Source of the DNA: Alphaproteobacteria bacterium
GTDB lineage: Bacteria; Pseudomonadota; Alphaproteobacteria; Sphingomonadales; Sphingomonadaceae
Reading direction: 5' to 3'
NCBI GenBank assembly: GCA_005882415.1
Contig: VBAE01000093.1
Span: 1-38,936 of the forward strand
DNA: 38,936 nt
The first letter of the stretch is position 1, and the number at the start of each line of letters is the position of its first letter. Below the pieces are notes generated by a model, which saw only the letters and a program-made list of their open reading frames with translations, was not told where the DNA came from and did not search any database. Below, one piece after another: positions 14,888 through 24,447 of this stretch. The position numbers and the translations under genes were made by a program.

Positions 14888-16174
14888 TCAGAGGGTCAGC
14901 CGCAGAGAGGTCTGGAATACCGTCTGGGTTTGTCGGGGGTCCTCCCCCACGCGCACCCGTGACCCGCGGTCGCTGGCGGTGTGTAGCGCTTCTACGATCA
15001 GCTTTGCCTTGTGGGAGAGCGTCCAAGCCGCGGCGCCGGTCAAGGCCCAGCCATCCTCGCTTTCGACGCTCCCCATTTCAGAACCATGCTCGCGCGTTCC
15101 GAACAGGTCGACGCGGCCGCTCAGGGTAACCGGGCCGCGGTCGGTGGAGAAGCGCAAGAAAGCGGAGCGGAAGCGGGTTTCGACCCAGTAATGGCCGGCT
15201 TCCTCATAGCCCATTTCGGTGGAGCCGGTCAGCGCCTGGGCGATGATCCGGGTGTTCTCGCTGAGGTCCAGGCGGGCGGCCACATTCCAGAATTGCGTGT
15301 CCCAGCCCCATTGCAGGCGCGGGGTCACCGCTTCGGGGTCGCCGCCATTGCGATAGTAGAAGGCTTCGAGCAGCAACGGCGCCTCGGCGGGGCGCCAGGA
15401 GAGCTTGGCGTAGAAGCCGGGGCGGTTGTCTATCTCGATCGCCGGGCGGGTCGTCGGGGCCTGGACTCCGCCGGTGAGGAAGGCGTTGAGCGGCGGCAGG
15501 CGCTGGTGGCCGAAGGCGCCGGCCTTCACATCGTGCATCGCCCAGCCGCGGAAGGCGAGCAGGGTTCCGGCCGTGTCGTTCAAGCCGAAGATCGCGAGCG
15601 TTGCGGCGATGCGGCCCCCCTGCCCTTCATGGGCCGCTGTGGCTTCGACGCCGGCGACCTTCACTTCCTCGCCGATCCAGCTGTTGATCGCGGAAGGGGT
15701 GACCATGTCGGCGACCGACCAGGCGGCGCCTTCATGCTCGAGCGAGACGGGCGGCCAGAACAGGCCCGCGCGGGCGCTGAAGCGGGTGGCGCCGCGCGGG
15801 ACGGGCTTCCAGGTGACGAAGGCCTCGATCATGTCGACCGGGTCCGCCTGGCCCTGTTGGGCTGCAACGGAGACGGTGCCGGCGAGGTCCCAGGCGAAGC
15901 GCGGCTGCCAGATGATGTCGGCTTCGGCGGGGATTGGGCGGACGCGTAAGTTCTCGTCCGCGTCGCCGCCGAAGCGGGCCTTGCCGAAGCCGCCGTCGGT
16001 CCAGGATCCCTCGCCGTCGGCTGCGGTCAGGCGCAGGTCGACGAGGGCGGAGGCGGTCTCGGGGGCGAAGAGGTCGGACGGCGCGGCCTGGGCCGGCGCG
16101 GACAAAGCGAGGCATGCGAACCCGAACAGGGCCGCATGCCGCCGCGAGGGGCGCGGGAGGGAAGATGCCGACAC
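14888..16174 (-). CDS. Outer-membrane porin-like protein
   Basis: The protein has 428 residues with a signal peptide (about 1-31, ending AQAAPS) and a long series of alternating hydrophobic/aromatic strands typical of an outer-membrane beta-barrel, closing with a C-terminal strand and terminal Leu (FQTSLRLTL). It contains no catalytic motifs. Gene order (porin, cupredoxin-like, GGDEF-EAL) on one strand suggests a functional unit, though the 395-bp repeat array could break the operon. The specific substrate is unknown. The call as a barrel rests on strand periodicity and the end residue. Confidence 0.7.
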   Translation of the reverse strand: MSASSLPRPSRRHAALFGFACLALSAPAQAAPSDLFAPETASALVDLRLTAADGEGSWTDGGFGKARFGGDADENLRVRPIPAEADIIWQPRFAWDLAGTVSVAAQQGQADPVDMIEAFVTWKPVPRGATRFSARAGLFWPPVSLEHEGAAWSVADMVTPSAINSWIGEEVKVAGVEATAAHEGQGGRIAATLAIFGLNDTAGTLLAFRGWAMHDVKAGAFGHQRLPPLNAFLTGGVQAPTTRPAIEIDNRPGFYAKLSWRPAEAPLLLEAFYYRNGGDPEAVTPRLQWGWDTQFWNVAARLDLSENTRIIAQALTGSTEMGYEEAGHYWVETRFRSAFLRFSTDRGPVTLSGRVDLFGTREHGSEMGSVESEDGWALTGAAAWTLSHKAKLIVEALHTASDRGSRVRVGEDPRQTQTVFQTSLRLTL

Positions 16175-16257
16175 GGCGCCATGATGCCGCCGCTATGGTT
16201 AATATCGGGTTTGCCGGGGGGAGTGGCGGCCTGGCTGCCTCCCTGACGCGAAGCGGC

Positions 16258-16381
16258 GGGGAGGGGGACCACATGCAATGTGGTGGAGGGGTGACTTGGC
16301 TGGGTGTACGAGGTTCTCGCTGGAACCTACCAGTCTCCGCGCCTTGTCACCCCTCCACCAGCTTCGCTGGTCCCCCTCCCC
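16258..16381. repeat. Large Y-shaped inverted repeat
   Basis: Left arm (16258-16295) starts GGGGAGGGGGACCA and right arm (16346-16381) is its near-complement. Each arm also has its own small hairpin: ACCACAT/ATGTGGT in the left and ACCAGC/GCTGGT in the right. The whole can fold as a long stem with side hairpins around a ~50-bp middle. Half of the same motif (TGGTCCCCCTCCCC) recurs at 37156-37169 next to typA. It lies between two convergent-free genes and contains no ORF of interest. Confidence 0.7.
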
Positions 16382-16418
16382 ATCTCACGATGGGGAGGCA
16401 GAGTTGCGGCTTCTCTTA

Positions 16419-17468
16419 TTACCGCTTCCTCGCTTCCACCGTGTCGTGGAGGCCCGAGGGGTTGTCGACCGAGAAGTAAGCCAGGTCGGCGCCGTCGGGG
16501 ACGCCCACCGCAAAGCGGGCGGTGCTGTGGCCTTCGCTGCCGTCGGGCAGGCGGTATTGGGCGTCGGCGACGACCACGTCGCCGGCACCGATCGTCACTT
16601 CGGGGAAGCTGGCGCCGTCGCCCTGGATCAGCTCGCGCTCCATCTCGCTCTCGCCGGACGCGAACATCCAGGTGGTAACGCGGACGTCGCGGGCCGGGCC
16701 CGAGCCCTGATTGTCGACGACCAGCTCGAACTCGACGATCGCCTCGTTGCCGGCGACTCCGGCGCGAACCGGGTTCATCTGGAGGGCGATCTCCGGGCGG
16801 CCGGTCTCCGCCACGATGGGCGCTGCGGCGAGCGGGGCCGCGGCGATCGGCTCGACCGGGGCGGGCGTGTCGTAGACCTCGTCATAGACCACGTCCGCGC
16901 GGCGCCGGCGGCGAAGGGCGAGGAAGGCGAGTGCGCCGAGGAGGAGCGCCCCGATCAGGACGAAGGGAAGGATGGAGGTGCGGCTCTGGGTCTGCTGCGG
17001 GGCCGGTGCCGGGGCGACGGTATCGACCGGCGCTGCGGGGGCTGCGTCGATCGTCTCGGGCGGAAGCGCGCCGGGGTCGGCGGCGATGGTGTCGACAGGG
17101 GCTGCCGCGGGCGGAGCTACGGCGACCGGAGCCGCTGCAACCGGGGCGGGCGTCACGACTGCGACCGGTGCGCGGACCGGAGTCCGGACCGTGCGGGTCT
17201 GGCGGACCGTGGTGGTGCGGCGGACCGGCGGAGCGGCTTCGGGTGCTGCGGGCGTTTCCGCGACGGGCTCGGCCTGGACCGGCGGGACCTCGATCCGCGG
17301 CGTCGTCGGCGCCGGCTCTGCCACGGGCGGCGGAGCGGTCTCGACCGCCGCGGGCGGCTCGGCGGCGGGGGCCGTCGTGTCCTGCGCGGAAAGTGCGGTG
17401 AAGGGGATGGCGGAGGCCGCGAGAAGCAGGCCGAGCGCCAGGCGATGGGGGGCGGGTTTCTGTTTCAT
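16419..17468 (-). CDS. Exported Pro/Ala-rich membrane protein with a CARDB-like C-terminal domain
   Basis: A 349-residue protein with a signal peptide (MKQKPAPHRLALGLLLAASA...). It continues with a Pro/Ala/Val-rich low-complexity region (about 30-160, with repeated APPVAEPA-type runs and TTTVRQTRTVRTPVR). One membrane segment follows (about 165-187: SILPFVLIGALLLGALAFLA, then RRRRR). The C-terminal region (about 225-349) looks like an Ig-like domain (PEIALQMNPVRAGVAGNEAI, VEFELVVDNQGSGPARDVRV) of the CARDB kind. Orientation would place the first region outside the cytoplasm. Function unknown; the domain call is tentative. Confidence 0.65.
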   Translation of the reverse strand: MKQKPAPHRLALGLLLAASAIPFTALSAQDTTAPAAEPPAAVETAPPPVAEPAPTTPRIEVPPVQAEPVAETPAAPEAAPPVRRTTTVRQTRTVRTPVRAPVAVVTPAPVAAAPVAVAPPAAAPVDTIAADPGALPPETIDAAPAAPVDTVAPAPAPQQTQSRTSILPFVLIGALLLGALAFLALRRRRRADVVYDEVYDTPAPVEPIAAAPLAAAPIVAETGRPEIALQMNPVRAGVAGNEAIVEFELVVDNQGSGPARDVRVTTWMFASGESEMERELIQGDGASFPEVTIGAGDVVVADAQYRLPDGSEGHSTARFAVGVPDGADLAYFSVDNPSGLHDTVEARKR

Positions 17469-17590
17469 GTCGCGGCTAGAACGACCGCCGGAGCAGGTCG
17501 GCTTCTTACGGACCCGGAATCAACGGTGGGCCGTGCCGCGGGAGCGACGGGCCGAGAATGGTTAATACCGCCCCCGGCCCGGACCAGCGC

Positions 17591-18994
17591 CTATTTCGAA
17601 GTGTAGGCTTTCACCAGCCGGTAGAGGAAAGTCCGCCCTTCCATCAGCGACTTGACCCGCATGCGCTCGTTGAGCCCATGGGCGTGGCTCCCTTCCGCGT
17701 CGGCGAAGAAACCGGAGAGTCCGTAGGTCGGAATTCCCGCCGGGGTGAGGAAGGCGCCGTCGGTGCCGCCTGCAGCCATCAAAGGAACGAAGGGCGTGCC
17801 GGGCCACATCTCGGCGGCGATCTTGCGCGCCGGGGCGACGACCTTCTCGGTCAGCGGCGGCGGCGGCGAGATTTCGCTCCTTGTTTCCAGCGTGGTGATC
17901 TTGACCTGCGGGTCGGCGACGATCGTCTCCAGCGCCTGGCGGATTTGCTCCACGGACGTGCCGGGGAAGATCCGGCAATTGACGTTGGCACGGGCCCGCT
18001 GCGGAAGCGCGTTGGTGGCGTGGCCGCCCTCCAGCATGGTCGCGACGCAGGTGGTGTGGAGGATTCCGTTCCAGCTCGGATTGGCGGCCGCGACCGCATT
18101 TGCGGCGGCCTCGTCCCTGGGATTGGCCGCGAACGCCGCCATCGCCTGGCCGGCGGCGCCGGGGGTGAGCTTGGCCATCGCCGCGAAATAGCCGCGGGTC
18201 GCCTCGTTCGATTCGAACGGGAAGTCGTAGCCGCGGAGCTTCACCAGCGCGTCGGAGAGGCGGTAGATCGCATTCTCCTTCACCGGACGCGAGCTGTGGC
18301 CGCCGGGGTTGGTGACCTCCAGCCTATAGTTCTGCGGGAATTTCTCGCCGGCCTGGATGTTGAGGATGACCGGCTTGCCGGCCTCGTCGAGGAGGCCGCC
18401 GGCGCCTTCGTTGAGGGCGAATTCGGCGTCGATCAGCTGCCGCTCATGCTTGGCGAGATAGTCGGCGCCGTTGAATGCGCCCGCGGTCTCCTCGCCACAG
18501 GTCAGCGCCATCTTGACGGTGCGCTTGGGCTTATACCCCTCGCGCTTGAAGCGGGCGAGGGTGTCGACCCAGACCGACGCCTGGGCTTTGTCGTCCGACG
18601 AGCCGCGGGCGTAGAAATAGCCATTCTCCTCGACCAGGGTGAAGGGATCGCGCTCCCAATCCGCACGGTTCGCCTCGACGACGTCGATATGGGCCAGGAG
18701 GAGCAGCGGCTTGAGCTTCGGGTCGGTCCCCTGGAGGACTGCGACGAGGTTCCCTTCCTTCGGGTGGGAGGGCTCGACGATCAGGTGCAGATCCTCGTCG
18801 CGATAGCCGGCCGCCTTGAGCCGCGCGGCCATCCGCTCGGCGGCAAGCGTGCAGCTCCCGGCCGAAAGCGTCGTGTTGGTCTCGACCAGCTCCTTGTACG
18901 TGTCGCGGAAGGCGGCTTCGTCTGGCGTATGGGCGAGTGCGGGTGCGGCGGTTCCGGCGAGGAGAAGGGCTGCTGCAAGGCGGATCGGGTTCAT
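17591..18994 (-). CDS. Exported M20-family metallopeptidase
   Basis: 467 residues from ATG 18994, chosen because it gives a signal peptide (MNPIRLAAALLLAGTAAPAL, then AHTPDEAAF) and follows GGAG; longer upstream readings are unlikely. M20 zinc-site landmarks are present: LLLLAHIDVVEA (HxD), RGSSDDKAQ (bridging Asp), CGEETAG (Glu pair), and the dimerisation lid VTNPGGHSSRP with later AGGTDGAFLTP and SHAHGLNER (metal ligand). It is probably a periplasmic di- or tripeptidase or acyl-amino-acid hydrolase; substrate unknown. It diverges from the efflux operon across a 226-bp interval. Confidence 0.85.
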   Translation of the reverse strand: MNPIRLAAALLLAGTAAPALAHTPDEAAFRDTYKELVETNTTLSAGSCTLAAERMAARLKAAGYRDEDLHLIVEPSHPKEGNLVAVLQGTDPKLKPLLLLAHIDVVEANRADWERDPFTLVEENGYFYARGSSDDKAQASVWVDTLARFKREGYKPKRTVKMALTCGEETAGAFNGADYLAKHERQLIDAEFALNEGAGGLLDEAGKPVILNIQAGEKFPQNYRLEVTNPGGHSSRPVKENAIYRLSDALVKLRGYDFPFESNEATRGYFAAMAKLTPGAAGQAMAAFAANPRDEAAANAVAAANPSWNGILHTTCVATMLEGGHATNALPQRARANVNCRIFPGTSVEQIRQALETIVADPQVKITTLETRSEISPPPPLTEKVVAPARKIAAEMWPGTPFVPLMAAGGTDGAFLTPAGIPTYGLSGFFADAEGSHAHGLNERMRVKSLMEGRTFLYRLVKAYTSK

Positions 18995-19220
18995 CGGGGT
19001 CTCCGGAAGGGAAGCCGCGATGTTGCGTCGAAGCTGCGGCGGCTGTCCACCGCGAATTTGAAGGATCGGCGCACAGGCTGTGCAACCAAAGCCCGTGCCG
19101 CGGCTTTGTCCGCTCCGTCTCAACGAAGGGCGTCCGGTGCCGGCGGGCGATCAGCTCCATGTCTTCAGGCCCCATGAGCGGCCGCTCATGCCGGGCTCTC
19201 CGGCGACCCCGGAGCATCCG

Positions 19221-20801
19221 ATGCCCCGGCGGATCGGCTATGCCGCGATCGGTGCCCTGGTCGCGCTCACCGCCGGCCTCAGCAACGGGCTGCTGGTCGG
19301 CAACCTCCCGCAGATCCAGGGCGCGCTCGGCCTGACCAGCGTTCAGGGCGGCTGGCTGACCGCCGCCTATTCGATGACCAACGTCTGCACCAGTTTCCTC
19401 TTGATCAAGTTCCGCCAGCAATTCGGGCTTCAGCGGATCACCCGCGTCTTCCTGCTCGGCTTCGTCCTGCTGAGCGCGCTGCAGGTGTTCGTCCACAGCT
19501 ACGGCTCGGAGCTCGCCATGCGCGCGGCGGCGGGGGTGATCGCCAGCGGATTCACCCCGCTCGGTTTCTTCTACATCATGCAGGCGATGCCGGCGAAGGC
19601 GCGGATGGGCGGGATGATCATCGGCGTCGGCCTGTCGCAGGTGGCGCTTCCGCTGGCGCGGGTGATCTCCCCTTTGCTGCTGGCCCATGGCGACATCCAG
19701 AACCTCTATCTGTTCGAATTCGGGCTGAGCCTGTTCTGCCTCGGCTCGATGGCCCTGCTCCGGCTGCCGCCGAGCGAGACCGCCGACGTGTTCGAGAGGC
19801 TCGACTTCCTGACCTTCGCTTTGTTCGCGCCGGGGCTTGCCCTGCTCACCGCCTTGCTCGTCCAGGGGCGGATCGTCTGGTGGTCGACGCCCTGGCTCGG
19901 CTATGCGCTCGCCGCCTCGATCCTGCTGATCGGCGCGGCGATGCTGATCGAGCACAACCGGGCCAACCCGATGCTCAACACGCGCTGGATGCGCACCCGC
20001 GGCGTGATCCGCTTCGCGCTCGTCGCGGCGACGGTGCGCATCCTGCTTTCCGAGCAGAATTTCGGATCGGCCGGGCTGCTCGCCACCGTCGGCATGGGGC
20101 AGGACCAGCTCGTCACCTTCTACATGGTCGTCACCGCCGCGACGCTGGCCGGGCTGGTCGCGAGCATCGCCACCCTCGACCCGCAGGATCTCTTGCGCCC
20201 GATCGTTATCTCGGTGGCGCTGATCGCGGTGGCGGCGTTCATCGACGCCCATGCCAGCAACCTCACCCGACTCGCCAACCTCTATCTCACGCAGGCGATG
20301 ATCGCCTTCGCGGCGGTCTATTTCCTCGGGCCGACGATGATGGCGGGCGTACTTCGGGCGCTGGCCAAGGGGCCGAGCCATATGGTGAGCTTCTCCGCCG
20401 TGTTCGGGATCGCCCAGACGATGGGCGGCCTCGGCGGAGCGGCCCTGCTTGGAAGCCTGCAGGTGGTTCGCGAGAAATATCATTCGCACGAGCTGGTCCA
20501 GTCGATCGTCGCCACCGACCCGCAGGTCGCCGCCCGGCTCCAGGCGCTCGGCGGCGCTTACGGCCGGGTGCTCGGCGATCCCGCGCTTCGCCAGGCGGAA
20601 GGGACGGTCCTGCTCGGTCAGCAGGTGAGCCGGGAGGCGAACATCCTCGCCTTCAACGATATCTTCCTGCTGATCGGCAGCCTGGCCTTACTTGCGTTAA
20701 TGTGGCTGGGCGGACGTTGGGTCTATCTGCGCGCCCGCAAGATCAATCCGCTCGGCCAGGAATTGGCCGCGCTTCAGCAGATGTTGGCGAACAGGCAATG
20801 A
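19221..20801 (+). CDS. DHA2-like multidrug MFS transporter (EmrB-like)
   Basis: About 526 residues from ATG 19221, chosen because GGAG lies 7 bases upstream; an ATG at 19188 would add 11 residues. The sequence shows many membrane segments, likely 14 (for example IGALVALTAGLSNGLLVGNL, ALVAATVRILL, LIAVAAFI). The first segment has GNLPQIQGALGLTSVQGGW, matching the DHA2 pattern of the loop before helix 2. Membrane adaptor (HlyD-like) and outer-membrane factor genes follow with overlapping ATGA and GTGA junctions, giving a complete tripartite pump operon. Substrates unknown; no regulator gene is adjacent. Confidence 0.85.
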   Translation: MPRRIGYAAIGALVALTAGLSNGLLVGNLPQIQGALGLTSVQGGWLTAAYSMTNVCTSFLLIKFRQQFGLQRITRVFLLGFVLLSALQVFVHSYGSELAMRAAAGVIASGFTPLGFFYIMQAMPAKARMGGMIIGVGLSQVALPLARVISPLLLAHGDIQNLYLFEFGLSLFCLGSMALLRLPPSETADVFERLDFLTFALFAPGLALLTALLVQGRIVWWSTPWLGYALAASILLIGAAMLIEHNRANPMLNTRWMRTRGVIRFALVAATVRILLSEQNFGSAGLLATVGMGQDQLVTFYMVVTAATLAGLVASIATLDPQDLLRPIVISVALIAVAAFIDAHASNLTRLANLYLTQAMIAFAAVYFLGPTMMAGVLRALAKGPSHMVSFSAVFGIAQTMGGLGGAALLGSLQVVREKYHSHELVQSIVATDPQVAARLQALGGAYGRVLGDPALRQAEGTVLLGQQVSREANILAFNDIFLLIGSLALLALMWLGGRWVYLRARKINPLGQELAALQQMLANRQ

Positions 20802-21985
20802 GCGACACGAGGATGGCGCCCCCACCCGCGGCCGATGCCACGCCGGCAGCGGCTCCACCGTCTCCGCAGCCGCACGAGCGGCTCCACGATCCGGTCGAGG
20901 TCGCCGCCGAAGCCGAGGCCCCGGCCGCCCGCGGCTGGGCGCCGCCGAGGAGCGGGATCAGGATGACGATCCTGTTCGTCGCCATCCTCCTCGCAGGCGC
21001 CCTGATCGCGCTTTACGCCTGGGGCCTGCCGCCGTTCCGCACCACCGTGCAGACCACCGACAACGCCTATGTCCGCGGCCAGACGACGGTGATCGCGCCG
21101 CAGGTCAATGGCTATGTCGTCGCCGTGCCGGTGCAGGATTTCCAGCAGGTCCAGGCCGGCCAGCCGCTGGTCCGGATCGACGACCGCATCTACCGCCAGC
21201 GGGTCCAGCAGGCGCAGGCGAACCTTGCCGCCCAGGTGGCAAGCCTCAACAATTCCCAGCAGAGCCAGCGCTCCAGCCAGGCCTCGGTCGCGGGGCAGAA
21301 TGCGGCGGTGGAGAATGCGCGGGCGCAGCTCGCCCGGGCGCAGGCGGACATGCGCCGGGTGGCGGAATTGGTCTCCCTGGGCTCGGTGTCGCTCCGCGAG
21401 CGCGATCAGACGCTGGCGGCGCTTCGCCAGGCCCAGGCCGGCGTTCGCCAGGCGGAGGCGCAGCGCGCGATCGCGCAGGAGCAGGTGCGGACGGTGACGG
21501 TCGGTCGGGGCGGCCTCGAAGCCGGGGTGGAAAATGCCCGGGCCGCGCTCCGGCTGGCCGAGATCGATCTTTCCAACACGATCATCCGGGCGCCGCAGGC
21601 GGGCCAGGTGGGCGAATTGGGGGTCCGCCTCGGCCAATATGTCACCGCCGGCTCGCAGCTCCTCTTCCTGGTGCCGAAGACGGTGTGGGTAGTGGCCAAT
21701 TTCAAGGAAGCGCAGACCGCGAAGATGGCCGCCGGGCAGCGCGCGACGGTCCGCGTCGACGCATTGGGCGGGGCCGAGCTGACCGGACGGGTCCAGCAGC
21801 TCGCTCCGGCTGCGGGGAGCGAATTCGCGGTGATCCGTCCAGACAATGCGACCGGCAATTTCGTCAAGGTGCCGCAGCGCATCGCGGTCAGGATCGCGAT
21901 CGATCCCAACCAAGCGATGGCGGCGCGGCTGAGGCCGGGCATGTCGGTCGAGGCACGGGTCGACACCGAAAGCGCCGGGCGGTGA
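20798..21985 (+). CDS. HlyD-family membrane fusion protein (EmrA-like)
   Basis: A 395-residue adaptor overlapping the MFS stop codon by four bases (ATGA), so translation is probably coupled. A Pro/Ala-rich cytoplasmic N-terminus (about 1-58) precedes one membrane helix (about 60-80: ILFVAILLAGALIALYAWGL). Then follow the biotinyl-lipoyl and beta-barrel segments (TTDNAYVRGQTTVIAPQVNGYV; IRAPQAGQVGELGVRLGQYVTAG) around a long helical hairpin (about 140-260) of Gln/Ala/Arg-rich helices, as in EmrA. It links the inner-membrane pump to the outer-membrane channel. The end overlaps the outer-membrane gene as GTGA. Confidence 0.9.
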   Translation: MSDTRMAPPPAADATPAAAPPSPQPHERLHDPVEVAAEAEAPAARGWAPPRSGIRMTILFVAILLAGALIALYAWGLPPFRTTVQTTDNAYVRGQTTVIAPQVNGYVVAVPVQDFQQVQAGQPLVRIDDRIYRQRVQQAQANLAAQVASLNNSQQSQRSSQASVAGQNAAVENARAQLARAQADMRRVAELVSLGSVSLRERDQTLAALRQAQAGVRQAEAQRAIAQEQVRTVTVGRGGLEAGVENARAALRLAEIDLSNTIIRAPQAGQVGELGVRLGQYVTAGSQLLFLVPKTVWVVANFKEAQTAKMAAGQRATVRVDALGGAELTGRVQQLAPAAGSEFAVIRPDNATGNFVKVPQRIAVRIAIDPNQAMAARLRPGMSVEARVDTESAGR

Positions 21986-23382
21986 GGAAGGCGGCCGCGG
22001 CGGCCGCGGCGCTCGCCCTCGCCGCCTGCGCCGGGCCGACACCGCGTGTCCCTCCCGAGGCCGCGGTGGTGCCGCCCGCGGGCTGGCGCACCTCGCCCGG
22101 GCCGACCGCGCCGAGCGAGCGGATGTGGTGGCAGCGCTTCGGCGACCCTGCCCTCTCCCGGCTGGTCGACGCCGCCCTCGCCCGCAACACCGACATCGCC
22201 ATCGCCGCCGCCCGGGTGCGCGAGGCGCGGGCGCAGGAGGCGCTTGCACGCTCACAGCTCTTCCCCTCGCTCGACATCGGCGCCGGCCCGGTGATCGCCC
22301 GCACGATCAGCCCGCTCGGCACTCCGACCACCTCGGAATCGATCCAGCCGGTCTTCCAGGCCGCTTATGAGCTCGACCTGTTCGGCCGGGTCGGAACCCA
22401 GGTCGAGGCGGCGCGGCAGGGAACGCTCGCCAGCGAGGCCGGGCGGGACGCGGCGGCGCTTGCGGTCGCGGCGGCGACGGCGAGCGGCTACATCACGCTT
22501 CGCGCGCTCGACGCCCGGCTCGACATCGTCCGGGCGACTCTCGAATCCCGCGCCGAGGCGCTGCGCATCGCCCGCGACCGCGCCCGGGTCGGCTATACCT
22601 CTGAGTTGGAGCTTCGCCAGGCGGAGGCGGAATATGAGGCGACGGCGCAGATCGTCCCCCAGGTCCAGCTCGCCATCTCCCGGCAGGAGGATGCGCTGAG
22701 CCTGCTCGCCGGCGAGGCGCCGCGGGCGATCGAGCGGGGCGTGCCGCTGGGGGCGCTGCGGGCGCCGCCGATCCCGGACGCCCTCCCCTCCGACCTGCTT
22801 CGCCGCCGCCCCGACATCGCCCAGGCCGAATTCACCCTCGCCGCCTCCGACCGCACGCTCGCCGCGGCCCGCGCGCAATTCCTGCCCCAGGTGCGACTGA
22901 CCGGGAGTGCGGGGACCCTAGTGTCGAGCGCGCTCGGCGATCCGATCGCTCTGTGGTCGATCGGCGGGAGCATCCTCGCGCCGATCTTCAACGGCGGGCG
23001 GATCAGGGCGCAGGTCGACACCGCCGCCGCCCGCCGCGACCAGGCCGCCTTCGCCTATCGCCGGACCGCGCTCACCGCCTTCCGCGAGGTCGAGGACAAT
23101 CTCGCCGCGGTCCAGCGCCTGCGCGAGCAGCGCGCGAGCCTGGAGCGCCAGCGTGTCGCCCTCGCCGGCGCACTTCGCCACGCCCGCAACCGCTACTAGG
23201 CCGGTTACTCGCCCTATCTCGAGCAGCTCGACGCCCAGCGAAACCTGTTCAACGCCGAGCTGACCCTCGTCCAGGCCGAGGCGGACCAGTTGAACGCGCT
23301 GGTCGCACTCTATCAGGCGATGGGCGGCGGCTGGAGCGGGGTCGGGACCGCGCCCATGGAGACCGCTGGCGGGAACGGCTAG
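21982..23382 (+). pseudogene. TolC/NodT-like outer-membrane efflux lipoprotein with an in-frame amber codon
   Basis: The gene starts at GTG 21982, overlapping the adaptor stop. The N-terminus VRKAAAAAAALALAACAGP is a lipoprotein signal with Cys. The protein then reads as an RND/EMR outer-membrane lipoprotein (WWQRFGDPALSRLVDAALARN, then DLLRRRPDIAQAEFTLAASDR and helical repeats). In-frame TAG at 23197-23199 stops it after about 405 residues, in HARNRY*AGYSPYLEQLDAQR. The frame continues without interruption to a second stop at 23380-23382 and retains the family C-terminal helix. GAG is the expected codon, so a single G-to-T change explains it. It may be a recent loss, a read-through case or a sequencing error. 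Confidence 0.8.
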
Positions 23383-23416
23383 GCTGGCCGGGGGGTTCGT
23401 CCTCCCGGAGGCGCTA

Positions 23417-24157
23417 ATGGAGCAAGAGCCGATGAGCGAGGCGCCGCTGCCGGCGAGCCTGATGGTGCGGGCGGCGGCGTGGGCGGTGCACGCCTTCACC
23501 GGCAGCGGCGTGGTGCTGGCGATGCTGGCGCTGCTCGCGGTCGAGCGGGGGGCGTGGACCGCGGCCCTGGCGTGGCTCGGCGTGGCCTTGATCGTCGACG
23601 GGGTGGACGGAAGCTTCGCACGTGCGGCCAAGGTGAAGGAGCGGGCCGGGCGGATCGACGGCGACGCGCTCGATCTCATCATCGACTATCTGAGCTACGT
23701 CTTCGTGCCGGCCCTGTTCATCTGGCGCGCCGGGCTGGTGCCGCCGGAGTTCGGCCTGTGGCTGGTGGCGGCGATCCTCGTCTCCGCCCTCTATTGCTTC
23801 GCGCGGCGCGACATGAAGACCGCCGACAATTATTTCCGCGGCTTCCCGGCGCTGTGGAACGTGGTTGCGCTCTATCTCTTCGTCGCGGGCATCGCCCCTG
23901 CTTACGGAGCTGCGATCGTCGCCCTGCTCGCGGTCATGACCTTCGCGCCGGTGCACTTCGTCCACCCGTTCAGGGTGCGGGATTACGGGAATTGGCTCCC
24001 TGCGCTGGCAATCCTATGGGCTGCGGCGACCGCGGCCTTGCTGTGGCCCGGCTGGGACGAGGGGGTGCGGCTGGGCCTGTTCTGGGTGTCCTCGGCCTCG
24101 GCGGCGATCCTGATCGGGCTCGGGCTGCTGAGGACGGCGCGAGGGCCGCGCGCCTAG
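23417..24157 (+). CDS. pcs: Phosphatidylcholine synthase
   Basis: A 246-residue integral membrane protein with about seven helices. The CDP-alcohol phosphotransferase motif reads DGVDGSFARA at 61-70 followed by G82, D86 and D90 (GRIDGDALDLIIDYLSYVFV), which matches the Pcs pattern of alphaproteobacteria. The enzyme condenses CDP-diacylglycerol with choline to make phosphatidylcholine in the inner membrane. Start ATG 23417 is preceded by GGAGG at a suitable distance. It ends four bases past the end of a small convergent gene. It has no obvious operon partner. Confidence 0.9.
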   Translation: MEQEPMSEAPLPASLMVRAAAWAVHAFTGSGVVLAMLALLAVERGAWTAALAWLGVALIVDGVDGSFARAAKVKERAGRIDGDALDLIIDYLSYVFVPALFIWRAGLVPPEFGLWLVAAILVSALYCFARRDMKTADNYFRGFPALWNVVALYLFVAGIAPAYGAAIVALLAVMTFAPVHFVHPFRVRDYGNWLPALAILWAAATAALLWPGWDEGVRLGLFWVSSASAAILIGLGLLRTARGPRA

Positions 24158-24336
24158 CGCGCGTGATGCTCGAGGCCGAGCTCGGCTTCGACCGTATCCG
24201 CCTGCTCCTGCGCGTGGCGCACGGCGAAATCGATGTCGGCGGCTGCAGCCGGGCTGCGCAGCGCCTCGGTCGACGGCGCGAGGTGGGTGACGAGGAGCAG
24301 CGCGGTGGCTGCGAAGCTAAACAATGCGAACTTCAT
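24154..24336 (-). CDS. Small exported protein, unknown
   Basis: A 60-residue protein with an N-terminal signal peptide (MKFALFSFAATALLLVTHLA) and a mostly helical remainder (DIDFAVRHAQEQADTVEAEL). Its end overlaps the pcs end convergently by four bases. The start codon is supported by AAGTCCGATG context with weak ribosome-binding purines. Alternatively it is chance coding-like sequence in high-GC DNA; the signal peptide is the main support. Confidence 0.5.
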   Translation of the reverse strand: MKFALFSFAATALLLVTHLAPSTEALRSPAAAADIDFAVRHAQEQADTVEAELGLEHHAR

Positions 24337-24447
24337 CGGACTTGCTCCGGTTTGGGGAGCACAGCGAATAGGGCGCCACTGTCACAGCCTCATGCCGCGC
24401 AGGGAGGAGAAGTGTTTCAATTGTGTCAGCCGTGCGTTGGGACCCAA

